From contig DATKZB010000220.1 of the NCBI GenBank assembly GCA_035528235.1, positions 1 to 9,913 of the forward strand: 9,913 nt of DNA, read 5' to 3'. This document shows positions 1-7,116 of this stretch, piece by piece. Below the pieces are notes generated by a model, which was not told the origin of the DNA, made no database searches, and saw only the letters and a list, made by a program, of their open reading frames with translations. Position numbers and translations under genes: made by a program. The stretch is from DATKZB01 sp035528235 (GTDB taxonomy: Bacteria > Planctomycetota > Phycisphaerae > FEN-1346). Position 1 is the first letter of the stretch; every line of letters starts with the position of its first letter.

Positions 1-28
1 CCCCCCGCGACCGGGCCTGAGGCATGTT

Positions 29-54
29 CCTGGCGGCCTAGGAAGGCCGCCAGG
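29..54. repeat. Perfect 11-bp hairpin upstream of the first gene
   Basis: The arms CCTGGCGGCCT (29-39) and AGGCCGCCAGG (44-54) are perfect reverse complements around a 4-base AGGA loop. No T-run follows on either strand, so a classical intrinsic terminator is not supported. It could end transcription of a gene lying left of the window in a T-tract-independent way, or be a dispersed repeat. The rest of 1-159 shows no coding sequence that I can support. Confidence 0.6.
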
Positions 55-159
55 CGGGATGAAGTGGCGAAGTTGCGTTGCAGGATTAAGTCTCTCCGCG
101 CCGTCGGTCGCGTGCGCAGGCACGTGGGCGGCAGGATTTCCCGGACCTGAGCGGCAGCC

Positions 160-1335
160 ATGACCGGCGCAGCGTTCGCAGTCATCGGCGGAGGACCGGC
201 CGGCGCCTCGGCCGCCCGGCGCCTGGCGGCGGCAGGGGCCTCCGTCCTCCTGTTCGAGCGCCGACCCATGCCGCGCCCCAAGATCTGCGGCGGGGCACTC
301 TCGGCCCGTGCCATGGCGTACCTCGATTTCCCCCTGCCTGACGCGCTCGTCGATGCCCAGGTCTTCGGCCTGCGCGCCCACGTCGGCCGCATGACCGCCG
401 AGGCGCGGCTCGACCGGCGCGTGGCCGTCCTGGTCACGCGGGCGCGGTTCGACCAGTTTCTCGTCTCCAAGGCCCAGGAAGCCGGCGCCCGCGTCGTGTG
501 GCAGCCGGTCCGATCGCTGCGGGTGCGGCCCGACGCCGTCGTCCTGACGACGCCGGGGGGGGAGGACACCGCCGCCTGCGCCATCATCTGCGAGGGCGCC
601 AACCGCCGCCTCGGCCGGGCCGTCTGCCCGCCCGACGCGCCCCATCAGCGGCTCTTCGCCCTGGCGGCCGACGTGCCCGTGGCCCGGACGGACTCTTGCG
701 CCGACCAGGACGGCTGCCTCGACATCTACCACGGCCTGGTCGACTGGGGGTACGGCTGGGTCTTCCACCACGGGGCGTACTACTCGGTGGGTGTGACGGG
801 TCTGGCGTCGCTCATCCGGCGGCCGCGCGAGGCGCTCGTCCGGTTCGTGGTCGAGCGGGGACTGTCGCTCGATGGCGTGGCCGTCCGCGGCGGCTTCATT
901 CCGTGCGGCGGGGTGCGGCGACGGCGAACGGCCGACCGCCTCCTCCTGGCGGGCGACGCCGCCGGCCTGGCCGACCCGTTCCAGGGCGAGGGGTTGACGT
1001 ACGCCATCCGGTCGGGTCAACTGGCGGCCGACGCGGTGCTGGCGGCCGCCCAGCGGGGCGACTTCTCACGCCGCACGCTGGCCGGCTACGACCACGCCTG
1101 CCGCGCGACCTTCGACCGCGACCTGCGGCGCGCGCGGGTGCTGGCCCGGCTGATGTACCGGTGGCCCATGCCGCTGCTTCGCGGCGTGACGAGCGAGGCC
1201 CAGGTGCTGCGCCGGTACCTGCGGATTATGTGCGGCGAGTCGACCTACGGCGAGTTTCTCCGGTGGTTCGTCCCCCGGGCCCTGTGGCGATGGACGCGCG
1301 AACGGTTCGCGCGGCTGCGACGGGGTTCGGTCTGA
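160..1335 (+). CDS. Geranylgeranyl reductase-family FAD-dependent oxidoreductase
   Basis: A 391-residue flavoprotein of the geranylgeranyl reductase (GGR) group within the PHBH-fold superfamily. Members saturate isoprenoid chains or oxidise or halogenate small molecules; the substrate here cannot be read. Seen: the N-terminal FAD Rossmann motif GGGPAG (residues 10-15) followed by an acidic ...FERR end of strand 2 (32-35); the GGR hallmark PKICGG (40-45); WGYGWVFHH (196-204), which matches the conserved aromatic substrate-cavity strand; and the second FAD motif GDAAGLADPFQGEG (265-278). Length is normal for the family (about 350-430). No membrane segment or signal peptide is evident, so it is probably cytoplasmic or membrane-associated. 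The start is bounded by an in-frame TGA at 148-150, and the Rossmann strand begins within six residues. No good Shine-Dalgarno is seen. The next gene starts 41 bases downstream on the same strand. Family is confident, substrate unknown. Confidence 0.86.
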   Translation: MTGAAFAVIGGGPAGASAARRLAAAGASVLLFERRPMPRPKICGGALSARAMAYLDFPLPDALVDAQVFGLRAHVGRMTAEARLDRRVAVLVTRARFDQFLVSKAQEAGARVVWQPVRSLRVRPDAVVLTTPGGEDTAACAIICEGANRRLGRAVCPPDAPHQRLFALAADVPVARTDSCADQDGCLDIYHGLVDWGYGWVFHHGAYYSVGVTGLASLIRRPREALVRFVVERGLSLDGVAVRGGFIPCGGVRRRRTADRLLLAGDAAGLADPFQGEGLTYAIRSGQLAADAVLAAAQRGDFSRRTLAGYDHACRATFDRDLRRARVLARLMYRWPMPLLRGVTSEAQVLRRYLRIMCGESTYGEFLRWFVPRALWRWTRERFARLRRGSV

Positions 1336-1361
1336 ATCGGCGGCGGTCTGGCGGCAATCGT

Positions 1362-1367
1362 GGAGGA
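1362..1367 (+). promoter_or_regulatory. Ribosome binding site for the GH5-like gene
   Basis: GGAGGA sits 9 bases before the ATG at 1377 (6 before the GTG at 1374). It fixes the start here although the frame is open far upstream inside the preceding gene. Confidence 0.75.
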
Positions 1368-1376
1368 GCAATCGTG

Positions 1377-3947
1377 ATGAGAGTGGGCCTGATGATTTCC
1401 GCGGCGGTGCTGCTGGCGGGCCCGGCGACCGCCGAAGAGATGGTGCCGTTCGTCATCCCGGCGACGCCCAACCCGGCGTCGGTCATCGCGCGGCCGCAGG
1501 AGCCCATCGCGGCCGACGGCCCGCGCCTGGTCGAGCGGGACGCCCACTTCGCGGTGGGCGGCCGGCGCGTCCGCATCTGGGGCGTCAACCTGTGCTTCGG
1601 CGCATGTTTCCCCACGCACGCCGACGCCGAGCGAATCGCCGCCCGGCTGGCCGCCGCGGGGGTCAACAGCGTCCGGTTCCATCACATGGACACGTCGCGG
1701 TACCCGAACGGCATCCTCGACCCGAAGGACCCGCTGAAACTGCATCCCGAGGCGGTGGAGCGGCTCGACTACTTTCTCGACCAACTCGCCCGCCACGGCA
1801 TCTACGCCAACCTGAACCTGCACGTCGGCCGGGCCCCCAGCACCGCCCTCGGCCTGCCCAAGCCCAACACCACTTACGACAAGATCGTCGGCATCTTCAC
1901 CCCCGAACTCATCGAGGCCCAGAAACAGTACGCCCGAGACCTGCTCGCCCACGTCAACCCGTACCGCAAGGTGCGTTATGCCGATGACCCGGCCGTCGCC
2001 TTCGTCGAGATCACCAACGAGGACAGCCTGTTCATGTGGAGCGCCCGCGAGGATCTGGCGACGCTGCCCGACTATTACGCCAAGGTTCTCCGGGGCCGGT
2101 TCGCCCAGTGGCTCAAGGGCCGCTACGGGTCCACCAACGGCCTGCGGGCCGCCTGGGCCAACGGGGCCGAGCCCCTGGGCGACAACATGCTTGCCGACCC
2201 GGGCTTCGAGAAACTCGGCTCGGCCGACCCCGCCGCCAAGCACTGGCAGATGGAACAACACGAGGGATGCCGGATGAAACTCGTCCACCCGGCCGGCAAC
2301 CCCAAGGCCGCGCGGCTGGAAATCGAGAAGGCCGACGCCACCAACTGGCACCTCTCGCTCAAGCAGCGGCCGCTCGCCCTCAAGGGCGGCGCGTATTACA
2401 CGGTCCGCTTCCGGGCCCGGGCCGACGGGCCGCGGCGCATCGGCTACGCCGTCGGCCAGGACGCCGACCCCTGGCACAACCTCGGCCTTTCGGGCCAGGC
2501 CGACCTGGGCACCGAGTGGCGCGACGTCCGCGCCGGGTTCGTCGCCAAGGAAGACAACGCGCTGGCGCGGCTGTCGTTTTCCGTCGGCGGCAGCGCGGTG
2601 GCCGTCGAGTTGGCCGACGTCAGCCTGTGCACCGGCGGCCGCGAGGGCCTGCGCGCCGACGAATCCATCGAGAAGGCCAACGTGGCCCTCTTCGCCCCCA
2701 GCGAGGTCGAGACCCGCGCAACCGACCGCATGCGGTTCCTCACCGAGACCGAGAAGGCCTACTTCGACGAGATGCGACGCTTCGTCCGCGAAGACCTGGG
2801 TTCCAAGGCCCTGGTAACCGGCACGATCGTCTTCGGCCCGTGCGGCATGTACGGCCAGAGCGACATGGACTTTGTCGACGGTCACTCGTACTGGCAGCAC
2901 CCGAACTTCCCCGGGCGACCGTGGGACCCGGGCAACTGGCTCGTCGCGCAGAAGGCGATGGTCGATGCGCCCGACGGGGCCACGTTGCCGCGACTGGCCG
3001 CCGAACGCATGGACGGCAAACCCTTCACCGTCAGCGAGTACAACCACCCGGCCCCGAACGATTTTCAGGCCGAGTGCGTGCCGATGCTGGCCGCCTACGC
3101 CGCCGCCCAGGACTGGGACGGCATCTGGCTCTTCGCCTACTCGCACCGCCAGGGCGACGTCGACCGCGAGGCGTTCACGTCGTTCTTCGACATCGACTCG
3201 AACCCCGCCAAGTGGGGGTTCATGCGGGCGGGCGCCGCCATCTTCCGCGACGGCGCCGTGCCGCCGCTCGCCCGCACCGTCAGCATCAGCCTGGGCGGAT
3301 CAGAGGGCAAGGTCCTTGACGAGATCGCCGGCCTGCACCTGAGACACGACCGCGACATGCTCGCCGCCGTGGGCGAACGCATGGAACTGACGTGGCAGCA
3401 CCTGCTGGCCTCGCGCCTGGCCGCCGCCATCGAGGGGCACACCGGCACCGTGCCCGACGACGACGTCGAGCATCCGCCCGCACTGACGTGGCAGGCCAAG
3501 GACGGGCGCGGCCTGTTTGCCGCATCGGCGCGGGGGGCACGCGTGCTGGTGGGTCACCGGGGCGCGGCCGCCAACGGCATCGTCCTGAATGGGCCCGAGT
3601 TTGCCGCCGTCACGATGACGGCCCTCGACGGCCGGCCGCTGGAGGAGTCGCAGAAGATACTCATTGCGGCCTGCGGGCGATGCGAGAACACCGGCATGCA
3701 GTTCTCCGACGACCGCCGCACCGTCGGACGCAACTGGGGCAAGGCGCCCGTCCGCATCGAGGCCGCCAGCGCCGCCGTCACGCTGCCGCCGGGCCGCTGG
3801 ACGTGCCAGGCCCTCGCCCCCGACGGCACGCCCAAGGCCGACGTGCCAGTGCGCGCCGCCCCCGCCGACAAGTCGAGCGGGCCGACCCTCGACCTCGCGC
3901 CCAAGCACGCAACGATGTGGTACCTGGCCACCCGCCCGGCGCCGTGA
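1377..3947 (+). CDS. Secreted clan GH-A (GH5/cellulase-like) glycoside hydrolase with inserted carbohydrate-binding-like domain
   Basis: An 856-residue exported enzyme expected to cleave beta-glycosidic bonds in plant or algal polysaccharide by a retaining mechanism. Seen: a signal peptide (residues 1 to about 19, ending PATA-E); the barrel opening VRIWGVNLCFG (65-75); VNSVRFHHMD (96-105); the acid/base motif EITNED (211-216, E215 after N214); and the probable nucleophile in TVSEYNHP (E554). Between these glutamates, about residues 268-420 form a beta-rich stretch opening MLADPGFEK and containing YYTVRFRARADG. This resembles a CBM4/9-type jelly roll inserted in the barrel. Residues about 640-850 are a C-terminal beta domain, with ENTGM...RTVGRNWGKAPV (770-792). 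Related proteins are common in Planctomycetota and Verrucomicrobiota; the exact GH family is uncertain. The frame continues upstream to 498, but that part is a compositional shadow of the preceding gene. The signal peptide and Shine-Dalgarno set the ATG at 1377, with a GTG at 1374 also possible. Confidence 0.85.
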   Translation: MRVGLMISAAVLLAGPATAEEMVPFVIPATPNPASVIARPQEPIAADGPRLVERDAHFAVGGRRVRIWGVNLCFGACFPTHADAERIAARLAAAGVNSVRFHHMDTSRYPNGILDPKDPLKLHPEAVERLDYFLDQLARHGIYANLNLHVGRAPSTALGLPKPNTTYDKIVGIFTPELIEAQKQYARDLLAHVNPYRKVRYADDPAVAFVEITNEDSLFMWSAREDLATLPDYYAKVLRGRFAQWLKGRYGSTNGLRAAWANGAEPLGDNMLADPGFEKLGSADPAAKHWQMEQHEGCRMKLVHPAGNPKAARLEIEKADATNWHLSLKQRPLALKGGAYYTVRFRARADGPRRIGYAVGQDADPWHNLGLSGQADLGTEWRDVRAGFVAKEDNALARLSFSVGGSAVAVELADVSLCTGGREGLRADESIEKANVALFAPSEVETRATDRMRFLTETEKAYFDEMRRFVREDLGSKALVTGTIVFGPCGMYGQSDMDFVDGHSYWQHPNFPGRPWDPGNWLVAQKAMVDAPDGATLPRLAAERMDGKPFTVSEYNHPAPNDFQAECVPMLAAYAAAQDWDGIWLFAYSHRQGDVDREAFTSFFDIDSNPAKWGFMRAGAAIFRDGAVPPLARTVSISLGGSEGKVLDEIAGLHLRHDRDMLAAVGERMELTWQHLLASRLAAAIEGHTGTVPDDDVEHPPALTWQAKDGRGLFAASARGARVLVGHRGAAANGIVLNGPEFAAVTMTALDGRPLEESQKILIAACGRCENTGMQFSDDRRTVGRNWGKAPVRIEAASAAVTLPPGRWTCQALAPDGTPKADVPVRAAPADKSSGPTLDLAPKHATMWYLATRPAP

Positions 3948-4093
3948 TGCCCGACATCGCTAGCCGCGCACGCACCGTAAGCCCGGCACCGCTAGCCGCG
4001 CACGCCAGTAAGCGGCTTGCCGTACCGCTCGCTTGCGCTCGCGGCTAGCGGTGATAAACGCCGTGCGCCGCGACTGAGTGCAACGCTCCCGCG
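3948..4093. repeat. Repeat-rich convergent spacer with GCTAGCCGCG repeats
   Basis: This spacer lies between two converging genes. GCTAGCCGCGCACGC occurs twice as a direct repeat (3959-3973 and 3991-4005), each copy followed by a GTAAGC tail. CACCGCTAGCCGCG (3987-4000) has a perfect 14-bp inverted partner, CGCGGCTAGCGGTG (4040-4053). A reverse-strand unit spans 4025-4049, and its relative is found at 8144-8168. The 14-bp arms could form a stem with a 39-base loop and may serve as a bidirectional transcription end for both neighbours, but no T-run is present. I see no gene here. Confidence 0.8.
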
Positions 4094-4822
4094 TTACTTC
4101 GGCGCCGCCAGGCCCAGCGCCGCGAGCATCTGGTCGGCTACGAGTCGGTTCCCGGCGTCGTTCAGGTGGACCGAGTCGGCGGTCAGGATGCCGCGGTCTT
4201 TCTGGTCGGGGTTGTGGGTCTTGAGGTAATCGATGAAGGCCTTGCGCAGGTCGAGCATCTGCACGCTGCTCTCCTGGGCGACCTTGCGGCTGATGGCGGC
4301 GTACTCGTCGAGCATGGCGTCGTGCGGGTTCGAGCCGTCGGATTTCTCGCCGATGGTCGTCGGCGTGCACAGGATGACGCGGGCGTCGACGGGCCGGAGA
4401 CGGGCGATGATTTCCTTCAGGCCGGCCTCGAACTGGTCCTTGGGCGTACCGCCGACCATCGTGCCGTCGGCCGTCTTTCGCCAGTGCCAGACGTCGTTGA
4501 TACCGATGTAGATGAAGACGACGGTGGGCTTCTTGGCGATGACGTCCTTGTCGAGCCGCCGCTGGAGGTCCGGCACCTTGTTGCCGCTGATGTCGGCGTT
4601 GACCGTCGTGACGGCCAGGTCTTTGTGCTTGGCGTCGATGGCCTCCTGGACGAGGGTGATGTACCCGGTCTTTCCGCCGCCGCCGGCGGTGATCGAATCG
4701 CCCAGAAAGACGATCCGGTCGCCCTGCTTCAGGGGCGGGGCCTGCCGCGTGAGACCGCACCCGCACGATGCCGCCACCAGGAACCCCGCCGCCAGAACGA
4801 GAACGAATCGGCGCACCTTCAT
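4094..4822 (-). CDS. SGNH/GDSL-family hydrolase, predicted lipoprotein
   Basis: A 242-residue esterase or lipase-type hydrolase. In polysaccharide neighbourhoods such SGNH enzymes often deacetylate sugars; the substrate here is not determined. Seen: a short basic N-terminus and hydrophobic stretch ending in a lipobox-like AASC (C20), so export and lipid anchoring are likely, although the -3 position is Ala rather than Leu. All SGNH blocks are present: block I GDSIT (41-45, Ser43 nucleophile), block II Gly80 in DISGNKVPDLQRRL, block III GIND (107-110, Asn109), and block V DSVH (216-219, Asp216 and His219). The length is typical of a single-domain enzyme. AAAGGAGG precedes the ATG by 5 bases, which favours this start over upstream in-frame extensions reaching 5293. 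It converges with the GH5-like gene and diverges from the membrane-protein gene, so it is probably transcribed alone. Confidence 0.9.
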   Translation of the reverse strand: MKVRRFVLVLAAGFLVAASCGCGLTRQAPPLKQGDRIVFLGDSITAGGGGKTGYITLVQEAIDAKHKDLAVTTVNADISGNKVPDLQRRLDKDVIAKKPTVVFIYIGINDVWHWRKTADGTMVGGTPKDQFEAGLKEIIARLRPVDARVILCTPTTIGEKSDGSNPHDAMLDEYAAISRKVAQESSVQMLDLRKAFIDYLKTHNPDQKDRGILTADSVHLNDAGNRLVADQMLAALGLAAPK

Positions 4823-4827
4823 CGAAT

Positions 4828-4835
4828 CCTCCTTT
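4828..4835 (-). promoter_or_regulatory. Ribosome binding site for the SGNH hydrolase
   Basis: On the minus strand AAAGGAGG lies 5 bases upstream of the ATG at 4822. It is the strongest Shine-Dalgarno in the window. It rejects the longer frame that runs on to 5293. Confidence 0.85.
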
Positions 4836-4974
4836 CGCTCGGCCCGCCGGACGCCCGAGCGCCGTCCCCCGCCCCGGCGGACCCCATCACGACCCCATTG
4901 TGGCCGAAACCGCCGCACAATCAAGTGCCGGGTGTCAGGGATGTGCCAGGATTTCCCGGCAAGCCCCCACTCTG

Positions 4975-5064
4975 GGGTGGCATGCCCACGCCGCTGTTGG
5001 CGTGGGCATGTCGCACGTGGGCCGGGGAACATGCCCAGGCAACGGCGGCCTGGGCATGCCACCC
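4975..5064. repeat. Compound inverted-repeat (BIME-like) element A
   Basis: There are two adjacent perfect hairpins. In the first, CATGCCCACGCC (4981-4992) pairs with GGCGTGGGCATG (4999-5010) over a 6-base loop. In the second, CATGCCCAGGC (5030-5040) pairs with GCCTGGGCATG (5048-5058) over a 7-base loop. The outer arms GGGTGGCATGCCCA (4975-4988) and TGGGCATGCCACCC (5051-5064) are also perfect complements, so alternative folds exist. The core CATGCCCA appears four times in alternating orientation. This matches the arrangement of REP/BIME-type repeats. Mobility is inferred, not seen. Confidence 0.85.
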
Positions 5065-5170
5065 ATGCCGGAGACTCTTGGCACACCGGGTGTCGGCCAT
5101 CGCGCACCATTTCCTTGCCCGAACGCGCCGTCGAGGGTACGCTGGCGCAGCCGGCCTCGCCTGCCGGCAA

Positions 5171-5178
5171 GGGGAGGA
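5171..5178 (+). promoter_or_regulatory. Ribosome binding site for the small membrane protein
   Basis: GGGGAGGA ends 4 bases before the ATG at 5183. It decides the start within a frame that is open from 4166. Confidence 0.75.
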
Positions 5179-5182
5179 AACC

Positions 5183-5656
5183 ATGACCCGGTCCGAATGG
5201 CTGCTCTCGGTGGTCCTTCGCGCGGTCGGCGGCGTGGCGATGCTGGCCGTCGTGGCCGTCTTCATGCCGCGCTCGTGGATCGTCCTTTGCCACGAGTGGC
5301 TGGGTTGGGGAGCCTTCCCCGACGCCCCGGTGGCCGAGTACCTGGCCCGGTGCACGTCGCTGTTCTACGTGCTGCTGGGCGGCGTGCTGGTGTGGATGAG
5401 CACCGACGTGCGGCGGTGCGGTCCCGCCATCGTCGTCGTGGCCGTCGGCACGATCGTTTGCGGCGTGGTGCTCCTCTCGATCGACATGCGCTGCGGCATG
5501 CCGTGGTGGTGGACGGCCGGCGACGGACCGTTCGGCGTCGGCTTCGGCATCGCGGTGCTGCTGCTCCAGATGCGTTCGCGCGTCGAGCGGGCCCAGGCCG
5601 ACGCCGACGAGGCCGAGCCCCGTGACGCCGGCCCCGAAGGAGCCCCCCGCCTGTAG
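5183..5656 (+). CDS. Small four-helix integral membrane protein of unknown function
   Basis: I do not recognise a named family for this 157-residue protein. Hydrophobic segments lie at about 7-28, 57-73, 81-100 and 115-130, which suggests four transmembrane helices. Between helices 1 and 2 is an amphipathic loop, SWIVLCHEWLGWGAFPDAPVAEYLAR (about 31-56). An aromatic patch, MPWWW (106-110), precedes helix 4. The tail after residue 131 is charged and rich in Ala, Asp and Glu, probably facing the cytoplasm. No catalytic motif is visible. A clear Shine-Dalgarno and the hydrophobic pattern support a real gene. The radical SAM gene begins 20 bases after its stop, so co-transcription is likely. The final few residues run in a GC-rich stretch that may not be conserved. 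Confidence 0.72.
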   Translation: MTRSEWLLSVVLRAVGGVAMLAVVAVFMPRSWIVLCHEWLGWGAFPDAPVAEYLARCTSLFYVLLGGVLVWMSTDVRRCGPAIVVVAVGTIVCGVVLLSIDMRCGMPWWWTAGDGPFGVGFGIAVLLLQMRSRVERAQADADEAEPRDAGPEGAPRL

Positions 5657-5676
5657 CCCCGCGCCGGCCTTCGACC

Positions 5677-7116
5677 ATGCTCACACTTATCAATGCGAAC
5701 CGGATGACGCCGCTGGTCGCGCCCATCGGCCTCGACTACGTGGCGGGCGCGGCACGCGCGGCGGGCATCGAGACCCACCTGCTGGACCTCGCCCTGGCCG
5801 CCGACCCCGCGGCCGCGCTGCGGGCCCACTTTGCCGACGGTTCGCCGCGGCTGGTCGGCCTGGGCCTCAGGAACGTGGACGATTGTTTCTGGCCGAGCGC
5901 CGAGTGGTTCGTGCCCGCGGTGGCCGAGACGGTCCGCCAGGTCCGCGCCGCCACCGACGCGCCCATCGTCCTGGGCGGCGTGGGGTACTCGATCTTCGCC
6001 GAGCGGCTGGTGACGCTGGCGGGGGCCGACTTCGGCATCCGCGGCGACGGCGAGGCCGCGGTCGTGGCCCTGGCGCGCGAACTGGCGGACGGCCGACGAT
6101 TCCAGCGCGTGCCGGGCCTCGTGTGGCGCGACGGCGAGCGACTCGTCAGCAACCCGCCCGCTTGGTCCGAGACCGTCTCGCCGCCCACGGCCCGCGACGC
6201 CGTCGACAACGCCGCCTACTTCCGCCTGGGCGGGCAGGGGGCCGTCGAGACGAAGCGCGGCTGCGACCGGCGGTGCCTGTACTGCGCCGACCCGTTGGCC
6301 AAGGGCCCGCGCGTCCGCCGCCGCGACCCGGCCCAGGTGGCCGACGAGGTCGAGGCTCTGGCGGGGCAGGGCGTCGACGTGCTGCACCTGGCCGACAGCG
6401 AGTTCAACGTGCCGGGCGAGCACGCCCGGGCCGTCTGCGAGGAACTCATCCGCCGCCGCCTTGGCGACCGCGTCCGATGGTACGCGTACCTGGCGGTGGT
6501 TCCGTTCGACGCGTCGCTGGCCCAGGTCATGCGGCGCTCCGGGTGCGTGGGCATCAACTTTACGGGCGACTCGGCCGCCGATGCCATGTTGCGGACGTAC
6601 CGGCAGCCGCATCGCCGCGACGACCTGGCGTCGGCGGTCGGCCACGCGCGGGCCTGCGGCATCCGGGTGATGATCGATTTGCTCCTGGGCGGCCCCGGCG
6701 AGACGCCCGAGACCGTGGCCGAGACCATCGCCTTCGTCAAGACCGCCGGGCCCGACTGCGCGGGCGCGGCCCTTGGCATGCGGCTCTATCCCGGCACGGC
6801 CGCAGAGGCGGACCTGGCGGCCGACGGGCCGATCGAAGCCTGCCCGGGCATCCGACGCCGGTACGACGGGCCGGCGGACCTGGTGCGGCCGACGTTTTAC
6901 ATCTCCCCGGCGCTGGGCGCCAGGCCCGCCGCGCTCGTCAAGGACCTCATCGCGGGCGACGAGCGGTTCTTCGAGCCCGCCGAAGAGGTGGCCGACGCTC
7001 GCGCCAAGGGGTATAACTACAACGACAACACGCCGCTGGTCGAGGCCATCGCGGCCGGGGCACGCGGGGCGTACTGGGACATCCTGTGCCGCATGCGCGG
7101 CCGCGGTGGATGGTAG
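5677..7116 (+). CDS. B12-binding-type radical SAM protein
   Basis: A 479-residue radical SAM enzyme. It would use a [4Fe-4S] cluster to cleave S-adenosylmethionine; the substrate is unknown. Seen: residues 1-190 resemble the Rossmann-like cobalamin-binding domain of class B enzymes (LTLINANRMTPLVAPIGLDY near the start, VGLGLRNVDD at 60-69, GADFGIRGDGE at 116-126). They lack the DxHxxG cobalamin-ligand motif, so cobalamin use is unproven. The radical SAM core carries CDRRCLYC (C196, C200, C203, the CX3CX2C motif) and GGPGETPETV (338-347), with a strand-4-like FTGDS (295-299). A conserved-looking C-terminus has KGYNYNDNTPLVEAI (444-458). No Shine-Dalgarno is evident. The start at 5677 is chosen because the N-terminal strand begins at once; an ATG at 5704 is the alternative. 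The TAG stop (7114-7116) lies inside a repeat arm. It follows the membrane-protein gene by 20 bases. Confidence 0.88.
   Translation: MLTLINANRMTPLVAPIGLDYVAGAARAAGIETHLLDLALAADPAAALRAHFADGSPRLVGLGLRNVDDCFWPSAEWFVPAVAETVRQVRAATDAPIVLGGVGYSIFAERLVTLAGADFGIRGDGEAAVVALARELADGRRFQRVPGLVWRDGERLVSNPPAWSETVSPPTARDAVDNAAYFRLGGQGAVETKRGCDRRCLYCADPLAKGPRVRRRDPAQVADEVEALAGQGVDVLHLADSEFNVPGEHARAVCEELIRRRLGDRVRWYAYLAVVPFDASLAQVMRRSGCVGINFTGDSAADAMLRTYRQPHRRDDLASAVGHARACGIRVMIDLLLGGPGETPETVAETIAFVKTAGPDCAGAALGMRLYPGTAAEADLAADGPIEACPGIRRRYDGPADLVRPTFYISPALGARPAALVKDLIAGDERFFEPAEEVADARAKGYNYNDNTPLVEAIAAGARGAYWDILCRMRGRGGW

Larger units (their letters stand above)
4823..5182. other. 360-base divergent intergenic region
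   Basis: This region separates two divergently transcribed genes and should hold both promoters. It contains a Shine-Dalgarno at each end and a compound inverted-repeat element at 4975-5064. A weak promoter-like pair for the rightward gene is TTGCCC (5115-5120) with TACGCT (5138-5143) at 17-base spacing, but it matches consensus poorly. The open frames crossing the region lack start signals and conserved motifs. I see no gene here. Confidence 0.6.

Noticed and set aside
498..1376. Upstream extension of the GH5-like gene
   Set aside because: It overlaps the GGR-family gene in another frame, is Arg/Gly/Pro-rich, and would bury the signal peptide and Shine-Dalgarno near 1377.
1245..3146. 633-residue minus-strand open frame opposite the GH5-like gene
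   Set aside because: It is an antisense shadow caused by high GC and third-position bias. The composition is rich in Gly, Val, Ala, Asp and His with no recognisable motif, and the plus strand has a complete enzyme with signal peptide and catalytic residues.
3959..4053. Possible CRISPR array
   Set aside because: There are only two imperfect direct copies plus an inverted one, with a spacer shorter than 20 bases and no cas gene nearby.
5115..5143. Sigma-70-like promoter (TTGCCC, 17 bases, TACGCT)
   Set aside because: It matches consensus at only 4 of 6 and 3 of 6 positions. That is too weak to list as a promoter, so it is only mentioned in the intergenic entry.
4823..5293. N-terminal extension of the SGNH hydrolase
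   Set aside because: It would run through the inverted-repeat element and bury the lipoprotein signal. A strong Shine-Dalgarno supports the start at 4822.
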